From NCBI GenBank assembly GCA_002392745.1, contig DGHR01000014.1:76050-140049 (forward strand): a stretch of 64,000 nt of DNA. Reading direction: 5' to 3'. The DNA comes from Bacteroidales bacterium UBA3843 (GTDB lineage Bacteria; Bacteroidota; Bacteroidia; Bacteroidales; Paludibacteraceae). A model generated the notes under the pieces. It ran no database searches. It worked only from the letters and a program-made list of their open reading frames with translations, and had not been told where the DNA came from. Shown here in pieces: positions 33,707 to 42,061 of this stretch (position 1 is its first letter; each line of letters begins with the position of its first letter). A program made the position numbers and the translations under genes.

Positions 33707-33800
33707 CAACGTGTTAAAATTTCAAAACGCGAAAAGCGACTATAAACGCTTGAAAACAAGACAGATACACGAAACAAAAATTTATAAAGTCTAGGATTAG

Positions 33801-33932
33801 TCAAGAACGCCCTTAGAAATACCCTAATCCGCCCTCTATATTAACCTAATCCGCCCTCTATATTGACCTAATCCGCCTTCTATATTGACCTAAGACGGTC
33901 TCTATATTGACCTAAGACGGTCTCTGAAATTG
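33801..33932. repeat. Six tandem 22-bp units in the leader of the 33945 gene
   Basis: Four well-kept units start at 33823, 33845, 33867 and 33889; a fifth starts at 33911 with a changed end, and a degenerate unit precedes them (33801-33822). The core runs CCTAATCCGCCCTCTATATT; units 4 and 5 share the variant CCTAAGACGGTCTCT. The spacing is exactly 22 bp, about two helical turns. The array ends 13 bp before the start codon. Confidence 0.85.
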
Positions 33933-33944
33933 CAATCAACCAGT

Positions 33945-34679
33945 ATGGCAGAGCATCTGAAAACACGAATCATCGAAAGGCTGAAGAGCACGATAGCCAC
34001 TTTTGAGCCTCTTCCGCCCGGCAGCACTCCTCACAAGCGCGGAGTGCATTATTTCCGTGCGTGCGTGGGTGTGGACTGTCTGTGGGGTGCGATGGACATG
34101 GCAAAAGAGGGCAGGCAGTACAAGAAACGGATTGTTGTCCGTCCTGCGCGTTTCCGGGACGGGTTGTTCGAACTATATACGTATCATATTCCGAAACAGT
34201 GGTCTGCGGCGTGTGTCGCCAACCGCGAGCTGATAAAAGAAGCGCAGCGGCGCGCCCACGCGCTGGAGCGCGACTGTTCCACAGAAGGTCTGGAATGGCG
34301 GATACGTTTTTTCAAGCATTATTATGCAGTAGTGCGCGGCGGTGCAAAGCCGGAAGAGGGTATGAAACGGTACAGCCGTTTCTACCAATACGTGTATGTG
34401 GCTATTTACCGCCGGTTGAAGGCAGCTGCTGAGAAACCGGCTGAGGCTCTTCCATCCGCCGAGACGCAGGACACATGTTTATTGCCGAAAACGGCAGAAA
34501 TATCGTTTACCCCCGTCCGTTTTCGTCCAAAGATAGCGCCCTATTGGACGCCTTTGCGGCGCGCGTACAACTATTTGGGATTGAAAGATTTGCAGCCGCC
34601 TGATTTACAGCGAATTACAAATCCGCCAAAAATCCATCGTACAAGTGCGGAATTTGCGTATGTCGTAGAAAAGCAGTAA
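33945..34679 (+). CDS. Basic protein of unknown function
   Basis: 244 aa from the ATG at 33945; a TTG five codons upstream would add MQSTS-like residues. I do not recognise the family. It is rich in Arg, Lys and Tyr (HYFRACVGVDCLWGAMDMAKEGRQYKKRIVVRPARF, WRIRFFKHYYAVVRGG, RYSRFYQYVYVAIYRRLKAA), without signal peptide or membrane helix, so a cytoplasmic nucleic-acid binder is possible. The middle (about 175-190) is an Ala/Pro linker; the end has KIAPYWTPLRRAYNYLGLKDLQPPDLQ. Its leader carries the 22-bp array. Its last codons contain the promoter of the next gene, and its TAA stop is the first half of that promoter's -7 box. Confidence 0.75.
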   Translation: MAEHLKTRIIERLKSTIATFEPLPPGSTPHKRGVHYFRACVGVDCLWGAMDMAKEGRQYKKRIVVRPARFRDGLFELYTYHIPKQWSAACVANRELIKEAQRRAHALERDCSTEGLEWRIRFFKHYYAVVRGGAKPEEGMKRYSRFYQYVYVAIYRRLKAAAEKPAEALPSAETQDTCLLPKTAEISFTPVRFRPKIAPYWTPLRRAYNYLGLKDLQPPDLQRITNPPKIHRTSAEFAYVVEKQ

Positions 34680-34684
34680 TTTTG
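34654..34684 (+). promoter_or_regulatory. Promoter embedded in the end of the 33945 gene
   Basis: TTGCGTATGTC (TTG at 34654-34656), 20 nt, TAATTTTG at 34677-34684. The TAA stop codon (34677-34679) is part of the -7 box. It gives a leader of about 145 nt for the large secreted protein gene. Confidence 0.85.
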
Positions 34685-34833
34685 CATCGGATTTCAAAAG
34701 GCTTGCGGAGCGGCATGTCTCTCCCCCGGGAAAGTGAAAGTTTTGAGCAGATACATACAGATAAAAACTTTTTCGTGCCATAGTGCCATCCGGGAAGCCC
34801 CCATCCGAAAGTTGCAAATCAAAAAGCAAGATT

Positions 34834-37800
34834 ATGAAAAAAACTGTTTTTAGAGTACTCCTGTCAGCAGGACTATTATTAGAAGGAACATGTGCGTACG
34901 CGCAAGGGACTGCGGATTCCCAAGGAACGCAAAGTGCATCTTCAGACCGCTATTCCTGGCGGCTGGACAGCGTGGTCTATTCGTTTCCGCTGCGCAACGC
35001 CGCAGGCGCGGAAGATCCGGAGTACGGCCGTTTGGGCCGTCGGGAGGTAGTCAGTTATACCTATGGTTTGGACGGTCAGGCAGAAGACAGCGGTTTCAGT
35101 ACGCTGGAGTATGAGGAGTTCTACACGACGCGCAAACCGCTTTCCTACAAAATCAATCGGAGCCTGGGCAAGCACGAATACCGTTCGTTCGGTCCCCATG
35201 GCCAGCGCACCGTGCTGCACTATGTATATACAGACGCGAACGCAATCGATACCACGGGCGCAGGCATTGTTGACAGTCTGTTCCGTCTGTACCAGAAAGA
35301 CGAATATGCGTTTGATTCGGTGCGTGTGATTTATGCAGAAGACGGAGGAATCATCCGCACTATTCACCATTACGACAAGACGACCAGCCGTTACAAATAC
35401 ACGACGGGCGCGTGTACGGAAATCCAGCGTGTGCAGGTGCTCGCCACGGACAGTACAGAGGATGAGAAACAATGGAGCTGCAACGTGACAACCGGCATTT
35501 GGAGTATGTCGAAAGACCTGCACCGCGCATATACGAACCATAAGCTGACGTACAGCGAATCCACGCGGAGAGAGTATTATGCGGACGGGGCATTATACAA
35601 GATATGGGTGGACGGTACGGGTTACAACGAGTTGGGAGTAAAGACACGGACCTATTCGTCGTACAAGATTTATCAGGAGGACGGGACGCCGATGCCCAAT
35701 CAGCCAGGAGGTCACGCATGGAGAGAGAACATCGAGTTGTTCGAAGGCGGACGGATTATCCATTCGTCCGACACCCGCTACAGCTGGCATACCGACGGAA
35801 TGCACACCTGGCACGGCAACCCGACAAAGGACTATGAGTATCTGCCGAACGGAATGGTGATCCGTACGGAGAACGGCCATGAGAAATATCTGGTAGATTT
35901 ACAAGGCAATGACCACTTGATTTACAGCCAAAATCCATACTTTAAAGAGCCCTATTACAGCCGGTATATCTATTATGACGATTTCACGCTGAAGCAACAG
36001 GTGGATTCGACACTTGATCCCGTGTTTACACAGCAGGGTGATTCTCTCGTGAAAACAATGAGAAGGGTTTGGACAATTACCGATTTTGACGGGCAGGGCA
36101 GGAAGACTCATATGATTCAGATGCTCCACGACACGACGGTAACGGACTGGACCTATATTCAAGAAGAGACATACGGAGAGAACTATACAGAGACCATAGT
36201 CACCCAAAACAAGACGCGCACCACCACACGTACGTACAACTACGGTTTCGACAATTTATATGAACTACGTGAGGAGCAGGACTCGGGCGGAAACTGGAGT
36301 GAGAAAGAGTCATTCTGCCGCTGGATGAACGTGTCGTTCGGAGCGAACGGCGCGCCGCTGACAGCCATGCAATACACCCGCACGGACCAACAATGGATAC
36401 CGAGGGATTTATATACATTCACGTATATACCGGAATGGAATCTCTATCGCAGAGATCTGCGTGCCGAATTGAACCAATCCACCAGCGGCGACATGTACAC
36501 GTTCCAACCCTACAGTCACTATATCGATTTGTTCACCAAAGCAGGCGTCAATGAAGGCTGGTATCTACCCTCGGACAAGAAAGGCTATGTGAACCTGTAT
36601 ACATACGATGAAACCGGCAGAAAAACGCGGAAAAATGTCTGCGCGCTGGATTCGTCGATGCATGTGAAAGACACCACCAAATATATTACGTACCGTTACT
36701 TTCCTATCAGTTCCTGCACGAAAGTGGCGGAGCAGACGACCCATACCCGCAATACAGAGACCGGAGAATGGGAGTTGAGCGGTAGTCCGACCCGCACCAG
36801 CAGCTATACACACAATGTGTATGACGACCACGGAAACCTGGCAACCACCTATAAATTCCGTTGGGATGGCGATTTGATTATCACCGACACCACCGATTAC
36901 GAGCTGGTGTATGATTCACGCGGAAGACTCTATGAGAAAAAACTGACAAACGGCTATGCAGGGAGTGTAAACATCAACCGCAAGCGCTTTTTGTACTTAG
37001 ACAGTGAAGACCCGACCGCCTACCGCACGTTGCTGTGGTATGAATACAGCGACCCCAAATACAGCGGTTGGCAAGAGGGATACGACAGCGAAAACCGCAC
37101 GCAGAAAAAATACGATGAAACCGGGAGAATCAGCGAGAGTATATCGTTCGGTATCAGCAAAGACCGCACCCATGCCGTACCTGCGGAGAAATACGTCTAT
37201 TACTATGAAGACGGTAATCCGGACTGGATCAGCCGTGACCATTACGTGATGCGCGACGGCGAGTGGGAATGTACGGAGACCAATAACCGCCGTTTGCTGC
37301 TGAGCGGTGCGGAGACCGATGAAGACGGAGATATAACACTCCGCTGGAAACGCGTCAACACCTGCAACGGCGTGGAGGACGAGACCCTTCTGGCATACTC
37401 CTATGCAGCCGATACGACTACATATCCCGTGCTCTCTCCGAACAGTTATCACATTGCCCATTCGGCAGACTTGAACACCGGAGAGTATATCGAAGACAAG
37501 CCTGCGTCGAAGCGTGTGAAGAATGTTGTTTACACCCATGCGAAATATCCGAACAATTCGTTCGTAGCCACCTATTACTACACTCCGTTGCGGGCAGATG
37601 CAGATGAGCCGCGCCTGCCGGTATCCGTCGAGCCGGAGAAGGAGAGTGCGGTATTTACCTGGGGCGCAGTGGAAGGCGCAGTATCGTATGTGCTGCACGT
37701 CTATGCCGATGCCGCGCAGACCGAGGAAATCTGCTATGTGGTCTTTGACAGCGCAGGCAAAGTCATCTCCATCAATTTCGTGCGTCATGCGCCAGCCCGC

Positions 37801-38079
37801 ATTCCGGCAGTGGCCCAAATGAGCTATACGCTCACCGAACTGGCACCGGGAACCCACTATTGGTATATGGTGGAGGGAGTGGATCCGGAAGGAAAGACCA
37901 TAGAGACGACATTCGGTTCCTTCTCTACGACAGGCGAGGCGGATACACCTACCGGAACCAACGATTTCATCGGAGAAAATGAAGATTCCGCACGTGTACG
38001 GAAAATCATCCGTGACGGCCAAATATACCTGAAATACGACGGCCAGATGTATGATGTACACGGAAGAAAAGTGAAGTAA
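34834..38079 (+). CDS. Large secreted YD-repeat-like protein with FnIII-like domain and sorting tag
   Basis: 1081 aa from the ATG at 34834 (MKKTVFRVLLSAGLLLEGTCAYAQG, signal peptide). The body is a long run of tyrosine-rich strands with many YD-like units (YDETGRKTRKNV, YDSRGRLYEKKL, YDETGRISESI, and NVYDDHGNLATTYKF), reminiscent of RHS/YD repeats but without the RHS core or a toxin tip. At about 930-1035 lies a fibronectin-III-like domain (VFTWGAVEGAVSYVLHVYAD... LAPGTHYWYMVEGVD). The last 27 residues (KIIRDGQIYLKYDGQMYDVHGRKVK) resemble those of the next gene. Probably a surface protein exported by type IX secretion. It is followed by the next gene after 37 bp. Confidence 0.82.
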   Translation: MKKTVFRVLLSAGLLLEGTCAYAQGTADSQGTQSASSDRYSWRLDSVVYSFPLRNAAGAEDPEYGRLGRREVVSYTYGLDGQAEDSGFSTLEYEEFYTTRKPLSYKINRSLGKHEYRSFGPHGQRTVLHYVYTDANAIDTTGAGIVDSLFRLYQKDEYAFDSVRVIYAEDGGIIRTIHHYDKTTSRYKYTTGACTEIQRVQVLATDSTEDEKQWSCNVTTGIWSMSKDLHRAYTNHKLTYSESTRREYYADGALYKIWVDGTGYNELGVKTRTYSSYKIYQEDGTPMPNQPGGHAWRENIELFEGGRIIHSSDTRYSWHTDGMHTWHGNPTKDYEYLPNGMVIRTENGHEKYLVDLQGNDHLIYSQNPYFKEPYYSRYIYYDDFTLKQQVDSTLDPVFTQQGDSLVKTMRRVWTITDFDGQGRKTHMIQMLHDTTVTDWTYIQEETYGENYTETIVTQNKTRTTTRTYNYGFDNLYELREEQDSGGNWSEKESFCRWMNVSFGANGAPLTAMQYTRTDQQWIPRDLYTFTYIPEWNLYRRDLRAELNQSTSGDMYTFQPYSHYIDLFTKAGVNEGWYLPSDKKGYVNLYTYDETGRKTRKNVCALDSSMHVKDTTKYITYRYFPISSCTKVAEQTTHTRNTETGEWELSGSPTRTSSYTHNVYDDHGNLATTYKFRWDGDLIITDTTDYELVYDSRGRLYEKKLTNGYAGSVNINRKRFLYLDSEDPTAYRTLLWYEYSDPKYSGWQEGYDSENRTQKKYDETGRISESISFGISKDRTHAVPAEKYVYYYEDGNPDWISRDHYVMRDGEWECTETNNRRLLLSGAETDEDGDITLRWKRVNTCNGVEDETLLAYSYAADTTTYPVLSPNSYHIAHSADLNTGEYIEDKPASKRVKNVVYTHAKYPNNSFVATYYYTPLRADADEPRLPVSVEPEKESAVFTWGAVEGAVSYVLHVYADAAQTEEICYVVFDSAGKVISINFVRHAPARIPAVAQMSYTLTELAPGTHYWYMVEGVDPEGKTIETTFGSFSTTGEADTPTGTNDFIGENEDSARVRKIIRDGQIYLKYDGQMYDVHGRKVK

Positions 38080-38116
38080 CCAAAGGAAGCGAAAAATAGT
38101 AAAAACATACAGAGTT

Positions 38117-39850
38117 ATGGAAACAAGAACTATTATTTGCCTGCTGGCGTGTGTATTCGGAATAGCGCAAGCGACGAATGCCTCCGAAGGCGCATTGCGA
38201 GGCAAGTTTGCCATCAGCGCGACGGATACAGTGGCGTTCTCGCGCGGCAATCTGCAGTACCAACCCAGTACGGATACCTGGCGTTTGGCCGAAAACCAAT
38301 GGGAATTTGTGGGAACGGCGAACGGGCGTATCCGCAGTTACCAGTACTCGAGCGAAGGCTGGGTGTGGACCTATGAGGGCTGGTTGGATCTGTTCGGTTG
38401 GGGCACAGGCAACAACCCCACCGTCTCCTCCGCAAAAAACAGCAACTACGGGACGTACAGCGAATGGGGAAACAATGCCATCCAAAACGGCGGTAATGCC
38501 CGTAACCTATGGCGTACACTGAGCAAGGAAGAATGGAATTATCTCTATTCCGGCCGTACGAACGCCGCTTCGCTCTATGCCAACGGAACGGTGAACGGCG
38601 TGAAGGGGTCCATACTGCTGCCCGAAAACTGGGTTATACCTGCGGGCTTGAGTTTCAAGGCAAGCAACAACACCGATTCGACTGTGGCTGCCAATGATTA
38701 TACCGCCGACGAGTGGGTGCTGATGGAGATGGCAGGTGCTGTCTTTCTGCCGATTACGTACGAACGTACATCGGATTGGCAGCAGCCGGACTATTGCACA
38801 GCCGTGTACGCGCAAAATACCGCCCGCTACTGGACCTCCACCGCCAACGGCAGCAATGGTGCCTATTATTATACCGTCTATGGCACTCCGAACAGTCTGC
38901 CGGACAACCGCTATGTGGGAAAAGCAGTCCGTCTGATACAAAAGCATGACGGAAGCGAGTTGTTCCCCGTGATGGCCGGAGCTAACAGTGCGCTATTCAG
39001 ATGGCAGTCAGTACCCAATGCGGAGAGCTATACACTACATGTGTACGGCGACAGCGCAAAAAAAGAAGAGGTCTTCTATATCACTTTTGACCGCGACGGT
39101 GTGGTAGAGGGTCTGCATTTCGTATCGCATGCCCCTTCACGCACGCGCACAAATGAATATACGGAAAAGCAATTCTTTTATACCCTAAAAGGCCTGCGCG
39201 CCAATACGGATTACTGGTACTCCATCTCCGGTGAGGACAGTGAAGGCCAGATCCTGCAAACGACCGAAGGCTGTTTCAAAACAGAGGCAGTAGAAGCGCG
39301 AGCGGATGGCGTGACAGTGAATCCGGCAGAGTCGAGCGCCGTCTTCATGTGGCCGACAGACAGCGCAGCCGGTTCGTACCAGATAGATATTTACAAAGAC
39401 GGCGCCGTGTTCTGTCATCTCACGTTAGGCCCTACCGGCACGTTGGCCGGCATTTCATTCCTTGAATCCCATGCGGGTCGTGCTCCACAAGGAACATCAG
39501 ACGAATTGCCGAGTTCTCTCTCTTTTGAAGTAACCGGTCTGGACGAGGCCACGCGCTATAACTATGTTCTCTCCGTGCTGGATGCGAGCAAGACTCCGCT
39601 ACATGTCTATACCGGTGCGTTTGCTACCGTAGGTTATCCCGGTGAACTGACAGAAGGTGGGGATGAAGTAATCCCGACTCCGCCGATTATTCCTTCCAAT
39701 CCGGAAGCATCAATAACCACGGGAACAGGAAATACTGCAACAAGCCCTATGAGGGGTTCGGAGAGAGTCAGGGTGGTTTTAGAGAACGGTCAGTTGCTGT
39801 ATGTGAAAGACGGGCGTACGTACGACATCCTCGGCAAACGAATAAAATAG
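38117..39850 (+). CDS. Secreted protein with two FnIII-like domains and the same C-terminal tag
   Basis: 577 aa with a signal peptide (METRTIICLLACVFGIAQA). Residues 25-285 are an N-terminal domain common in Bacteroidales secreted proteins (KFAISATDTVAFSRGNLQYQPSTDTWRLAENQWEFVG, GWLDLFGWGTGNNP, LSKEEWNYLYSGR, ARYWTSTANGSNGAYYYTVY), a FISUMP/C-type-lectin-like fold by look. Two fibronectin-III-like domains follow (VMAGANSALFRWQSVPNAESYTLHVY..., VNPAESSAVFMWPTDSAAGSYQIDIY...). A Pro/Thr linker precedes the tag RVVLENGQLLYVKDGRTYDILGKRIK, close to that of the upstream gene. Same transcript, gap 37 bp. Confidence 0.82.
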   Translation: METRTIICLLACVFGIAQATNASEGALRGKFAISATDTVAFSRGNLQYQPSTDTWRLAENQWEFVGTANGRIRSYQYSSEGWVWTYEGWLDLFGWGTGNNPTVSSAKNSNYGTYSEWGNNAIQNGGNARNLWRTLSKEEWNYLYSGRTNAASLYANGTVNGVKGSILLPENWVIPAGLSFKASNNTDSTVAANDYTADEWVLMEMAGAVFLPITYERTSDWQQPDYCTAVYAQNTARYWTSTANGSNGAYYYTVYGTPNSLPDNRYVGKAVRLIQKHDGSELFPVMAGANSALFRWQSVPNAESYTLHVYGDSAKKEEVFYITFDRDGVVEGLHFVSHAPSRTRTNEYTEKQFFYTLKGLRANTDYWYSISGEDSEGQILQTTEGCFKTEAVEARADGVTVNPAESSAVFMWPTDSAAGSYQIDIYKDGAVFCHLTLGPTGTLAGISFLESHAGRAPQGTSDELPSSLSFEVTGLDEATRYNYVLSVLDASKTPLHVYTGAFATVGYPGELTEGGDEVIPTPPIIPSNPEASITTGTGNTATSPMRGSERVRVVLENGQLLYVKDGRTYDILGKRIK

Positions 39851-39888
39851 CAGAAAACTGATTTTTCGCAAAAAAGAATGGCATATGC

Positions 39889-39919
39889 TTGCATATGTCA
39901 TTTTTTTGTAGTAATTTTG
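39889..39919 (+). promoter_or_regulatory. Orphan plus-strand promoter downstream of 38117
   Basis: TTGCATATGTC (TTG at 39889-39891), 20 nt, TAATTTTG at 39912-39919. It points at the tRNA-Asn gene from the wrong side. It either makes a short RNA or drives the pfkB operon with a leader of about 320 nt antisense to the tRNA. Confidence 0.75.
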
Positions 39920-39923
39920 CAAA

Positions 39924-40020
39924 CGGATTGTTTTTGTACACCAGAAACCATCCGCCGGCGGTATTTGATAGTATGTAAGAAAGCGACAAAAAAAGCATCT
40001 ACAAAATGTAGATGCCTCTT
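39924..40020 (+). ncRNA. Candidate small RNA or structured leader
   Basis: Starts just after the orphan promoter. At its 5' end CGGATTGTTTTT (39924-39935) pairs with AGAAACCATCCG (39943-39954), 11 of 12 positions with one G-U. The 9-bp hairpin at 39995-40015, which is the tRNA-Asn terminator on the other strand, could end it. No frame of note. The rest of 39851-40244 holds only the tRNA and promoters. Confidence 0.35.
39988..40015 (-). terminator. Terminator of tRNA-Asn
   Basis: GCATCTACA and TGTAGATGC form a perfect 9-bp inverted repeat with a 3-nt centre (39995-40015), followed on the minus strand by seven T (39988-39994). It starts 13 bp past the tRNA. Confidence 0.85.
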
Positions 40021-40028
40021 TGTTTAAG

Positions 40029-40102
40029 CGCTCCCTCTAGGACTTGAACCTAGGACCCCCTGATTAACAGTCAGATGCTCTAACCGACTGAGCTAAGGAA
40101 GC
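40029..40102 (-). tRNA. tRNA-Asn (GTT)
   Basis: 74 nt, no encoded CCA. The acceptor GCTTCCT pairs with AGGGAGC (one G-U); the D-arm is GCTCAGTCGGTTAGAGC, the anticodon arm TCTGA-CTGTTAA-TCAGG with anticodon GTT, and the T-arm CCTAG-GTTCAAG-CTAG like. It has its own promoter (40135-40165) and terminator (39988-40015). Confidence 0.95.
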
Positions 40103-40134
40103 ATGTCCCGCTCTCATTTTTTCGAAAGCGGGTG

Positions 40135-40165
40135 CAAAAGTACTGCTTTTTTTTCATATACGCAA
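40135..40165 (-). promoter_or_regulatory. Promoter of tRNA-Asn
   Basis: Minus strand: TTGCGTATATG (TTG at 40163-40165), 20 nt, TACTTTTG at 40135-40142; the tRNA 5' end is 33 bp downstream. Confidence 0.85.
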
Positions 40166-40244
40166 ATTTTTTTCGAAAAAAATCGTATCATAGCAAAGTT
40201 TTTTGATAAATAACCCTATTTTTTGCAAAAACCGATCACAAAAA

Positions 40245-41249
40245 ATGAAAAAGGTATTAGGATTAGGCAATGCGTTAACAGACATCCTGCTTCAGGTCAG
40301 TGAGGACGATTTACGGGAACTGGGTTTCCCGAAAGGCAGTATGAACCTCATCTCGATGAAGCAAGCAGAAGAAATCCAATTTCGTTTTGCATCTGTGCGT
40401 AAACGTATGGTGGCCGGCGGTTCAGCCTCGAACACAATCAACTGTATTGCATCGCTGGGCGGCAAAGCTGCTTTCATCGGCAAGATAGGCAACGACGAGG
40501 TGGGCGATTTCTACCGCGAGGATATGCTGAAGAACGGCGTTAACCCGATTCTGTTCTTATCCAAGACATCCATGTCCGGATGTTCGATAGTGCTGATTAC
40601 GCCAGACGGCGAACGTACTTTTGCCACCTATCTGGGTGCTGCGGCTGAACTGTGTGCCGACGATATCCAGAAAGACGCTTTCATCGGATATGATATCTTC
40701 CACATAGAAGGCTATCTCGTACAAAACCATGACCTGATCGAGAAGTCCATCCGTCTGGCGAAAGAGTCAGGTTGTATGGTATCGCTCGACCTTGCTTCGT
40801 ACAACGTGGTCAATGAGAACCATGCTTTTCTAAAGGAACTTGTAAAGAAATATGTCGATATCGTCTTTGCCAACGAGGACGAGTCGTTTGCTTATACCCA
40901 TCTCAATCCCGAAGAATCCGTCCAGATGATAGCCGAGCAATGCGACATCGCCGTGGTCAAGGTAGGAAAGAACGGTTCGTACGTACAACAGGGCAGCAAG
41001 CGGCACCATATCGGAGCCATCACTACATCCTGTACGGACTCGACGGGAGCGGGAGACCTCTTTGCCGGAGGATTTCTCCATGCACTCAGCGACGGATTTG
41101 ACCTCCGCCGTTGTGCAGAAATCGGAACGATTGCCGCAGGACGTGTGGTAGAGATAGTAGGTACCAAACTAAGCGAGGAGACATGGGACGAGATCCGGCG
41201 TATATGCGCGTTGTACCGCGGCTTTCTGCAGAAATACGATAAAGAGTAA
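40245..41249 (+). CDS. PfkB family kinase, adenosine-kinase-like
   Basis: 334 aa from the ATG at 40245 (MKKVLGLGNALTDILLQV). The PfkB signatures are present: GGSASNTINCIASLGGKAAFIGKIGNDEVGDFYREDML and the catalytic loop SCTDSTGAGDLFAGGFLHALSDG with the Asp base. The start GLGNALTDI and DLASYNVVNEN place it in the adenosine kinase/ribokinase-like group found in most Bacteroidales. First gene of a plus-strand series. I see no convincing promoter directly upstream; the orphan promoter at 39889 could serve it. Confidence 0.9.
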   Translation: MKKVLGLGNALTDILLQVSEDDLRELGFPKGSMNLISMKQAEEIQFRFASVRKRMVAGGSASNTINCIASLGGKAAFIGKIGNDEVGDFYREDMLKNGVNPILFLSKTSMSGCSIVLITPDGERTFATYLGAAAELCADDIQKDAFIGYDIFHIEGYLVQNHDLIEKSIRLAKESGCMVSLDLASYNVVNENHAFLKELVKKYVDIVFANEDESFAYTHLNPEESVQMIAEQCDIAVVKVGKNGSYVQQGSKRHHIGAITTSCTDSTGAGDLFAGGFLHALSDGFDLRRCAEIGTIAAGRVVEIVGTKLSEETWDEIRRICALYRGFLQKYDKE

Positions 41250-41282
41250 TTAACAATTACGAATATAAAATTAAAACTACGA

Positions 41283-42026
41283 ATGAAAAGCATACTGACA
41301 CCATTTTATATCTTATACCAATATCTGGTAGCCTGGCCTCTATTGTGCGTGCTGACTGTTTTTACGGCTGTATTTACGGTCTGTACGGTACATTGGCGTA
41401 ATGCCGAGTTTGTGCACAAGGTGCAACAATTCTGGTCGCGTTCGTTCTTTTGGCTGATGTTTCTGCCGGTAACGGTGGAGGGCGCAGAACATATCCAGCC
41501 CGGCCAGAGTTATGTATTTGTCTCGAACCACCAGTCGATGTTCGATGTATGGCTGATCTATGGCTGGCTGCCGGTGATTTTCAAATGGCTGATGAAAGCG
41601 GAGCTGCGCAAAGTGCCGTTTGTAGGAACGGGCTGCAAGGCGGCGGGCCATATCTTTATTGACCGCCACAATGCCAAAGCCGCCATGGAGAGTCTGCACG
41701 AGGTGGAGAAACAACTGGTGGACGGTGTCTGTACAGTGATTTTCCCGGAAGGAACCCGTTCGCTGAACGGCGAAGTGGGACGGTTCAAACGCGGTGCGTT
41801 CCAGATAGCGCTGGATTTGGGTCTGCCGGTGATTCCGCTTTCACTGGACGGCTGTTTTGAAGCGTTGCCCAAGGGCAAACCGTTCGTGCACCGGGTGCCA
41901 TGCCGCATGTATATAGGCGAGCCGATTGACCTGAAGCAATTCAAAGATGCGGAAGGCAACACGGATTCCAATGCGGCTATCGAAGCAGTCCGCAATGCGG
42001 TAATAGCAGGACGGCTTGCCAAATAA
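41283..42026 (+). CDS. plsC: 1-acyl-sn-glycerol-3-phosphate acyltransferase (PlsC)
   Basis: 247 aa. An N-terminal membrane helix, motif I SNHQSMFDVWLIYG (HxxxxD), motif II area GCKAAGHIFIDRHN, motif III FPEGTRSLNGEVGRFKRGAFQIA, motif IV GLPVIPLSL. It makes phosphatidic acid from lysophosphatidic acid at the inner membrane. 33 bp after the kinase gene. Confidence 0.93.
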   Translation: MKSILTPFYILYQYLVAWPLLCVLTVFTAVFTVCTVHWRNAEFVHKVQQFWSRSFFWLMFLPVTVEGAEHIQPGQSYVFVSNHQSMFDVWLIYGWLPVIFKWLMKAELRKVPFVGTGCKAAGHIFIDRHNAKAAMESLHEVEKQLVDGVCTVIFPEGTRSLNGEVGRFKRGAFQIALDLGLPVIPLSLDGCFEALPKGKPFVHRVPCRMYIGEPIDLKQFKDAEGNTDSNAAIEAVRNAVIAGRLAK

Positions 42027-42061
42027 CAATTATCTAGCACATTATAAAAACAAATAATACT

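Noticed and set aside
32318..33745. 475-codon plus-strand frame across the TPR/LuxR gene
   Set aside because: Shadow of the TPR regulator on the other strand, running through two promoters.
33801..33932. CRISPR-like array in the 33945 leader
   Set aside because: Units follow each other directly at 22 bp with no unique spacers; no cas genes.
36997..38250. 417-codon minus-strand frame inside the secreted-protein gene
   Set aside because: Antisense to the YD-repeat gene, with no domain and no promoter.
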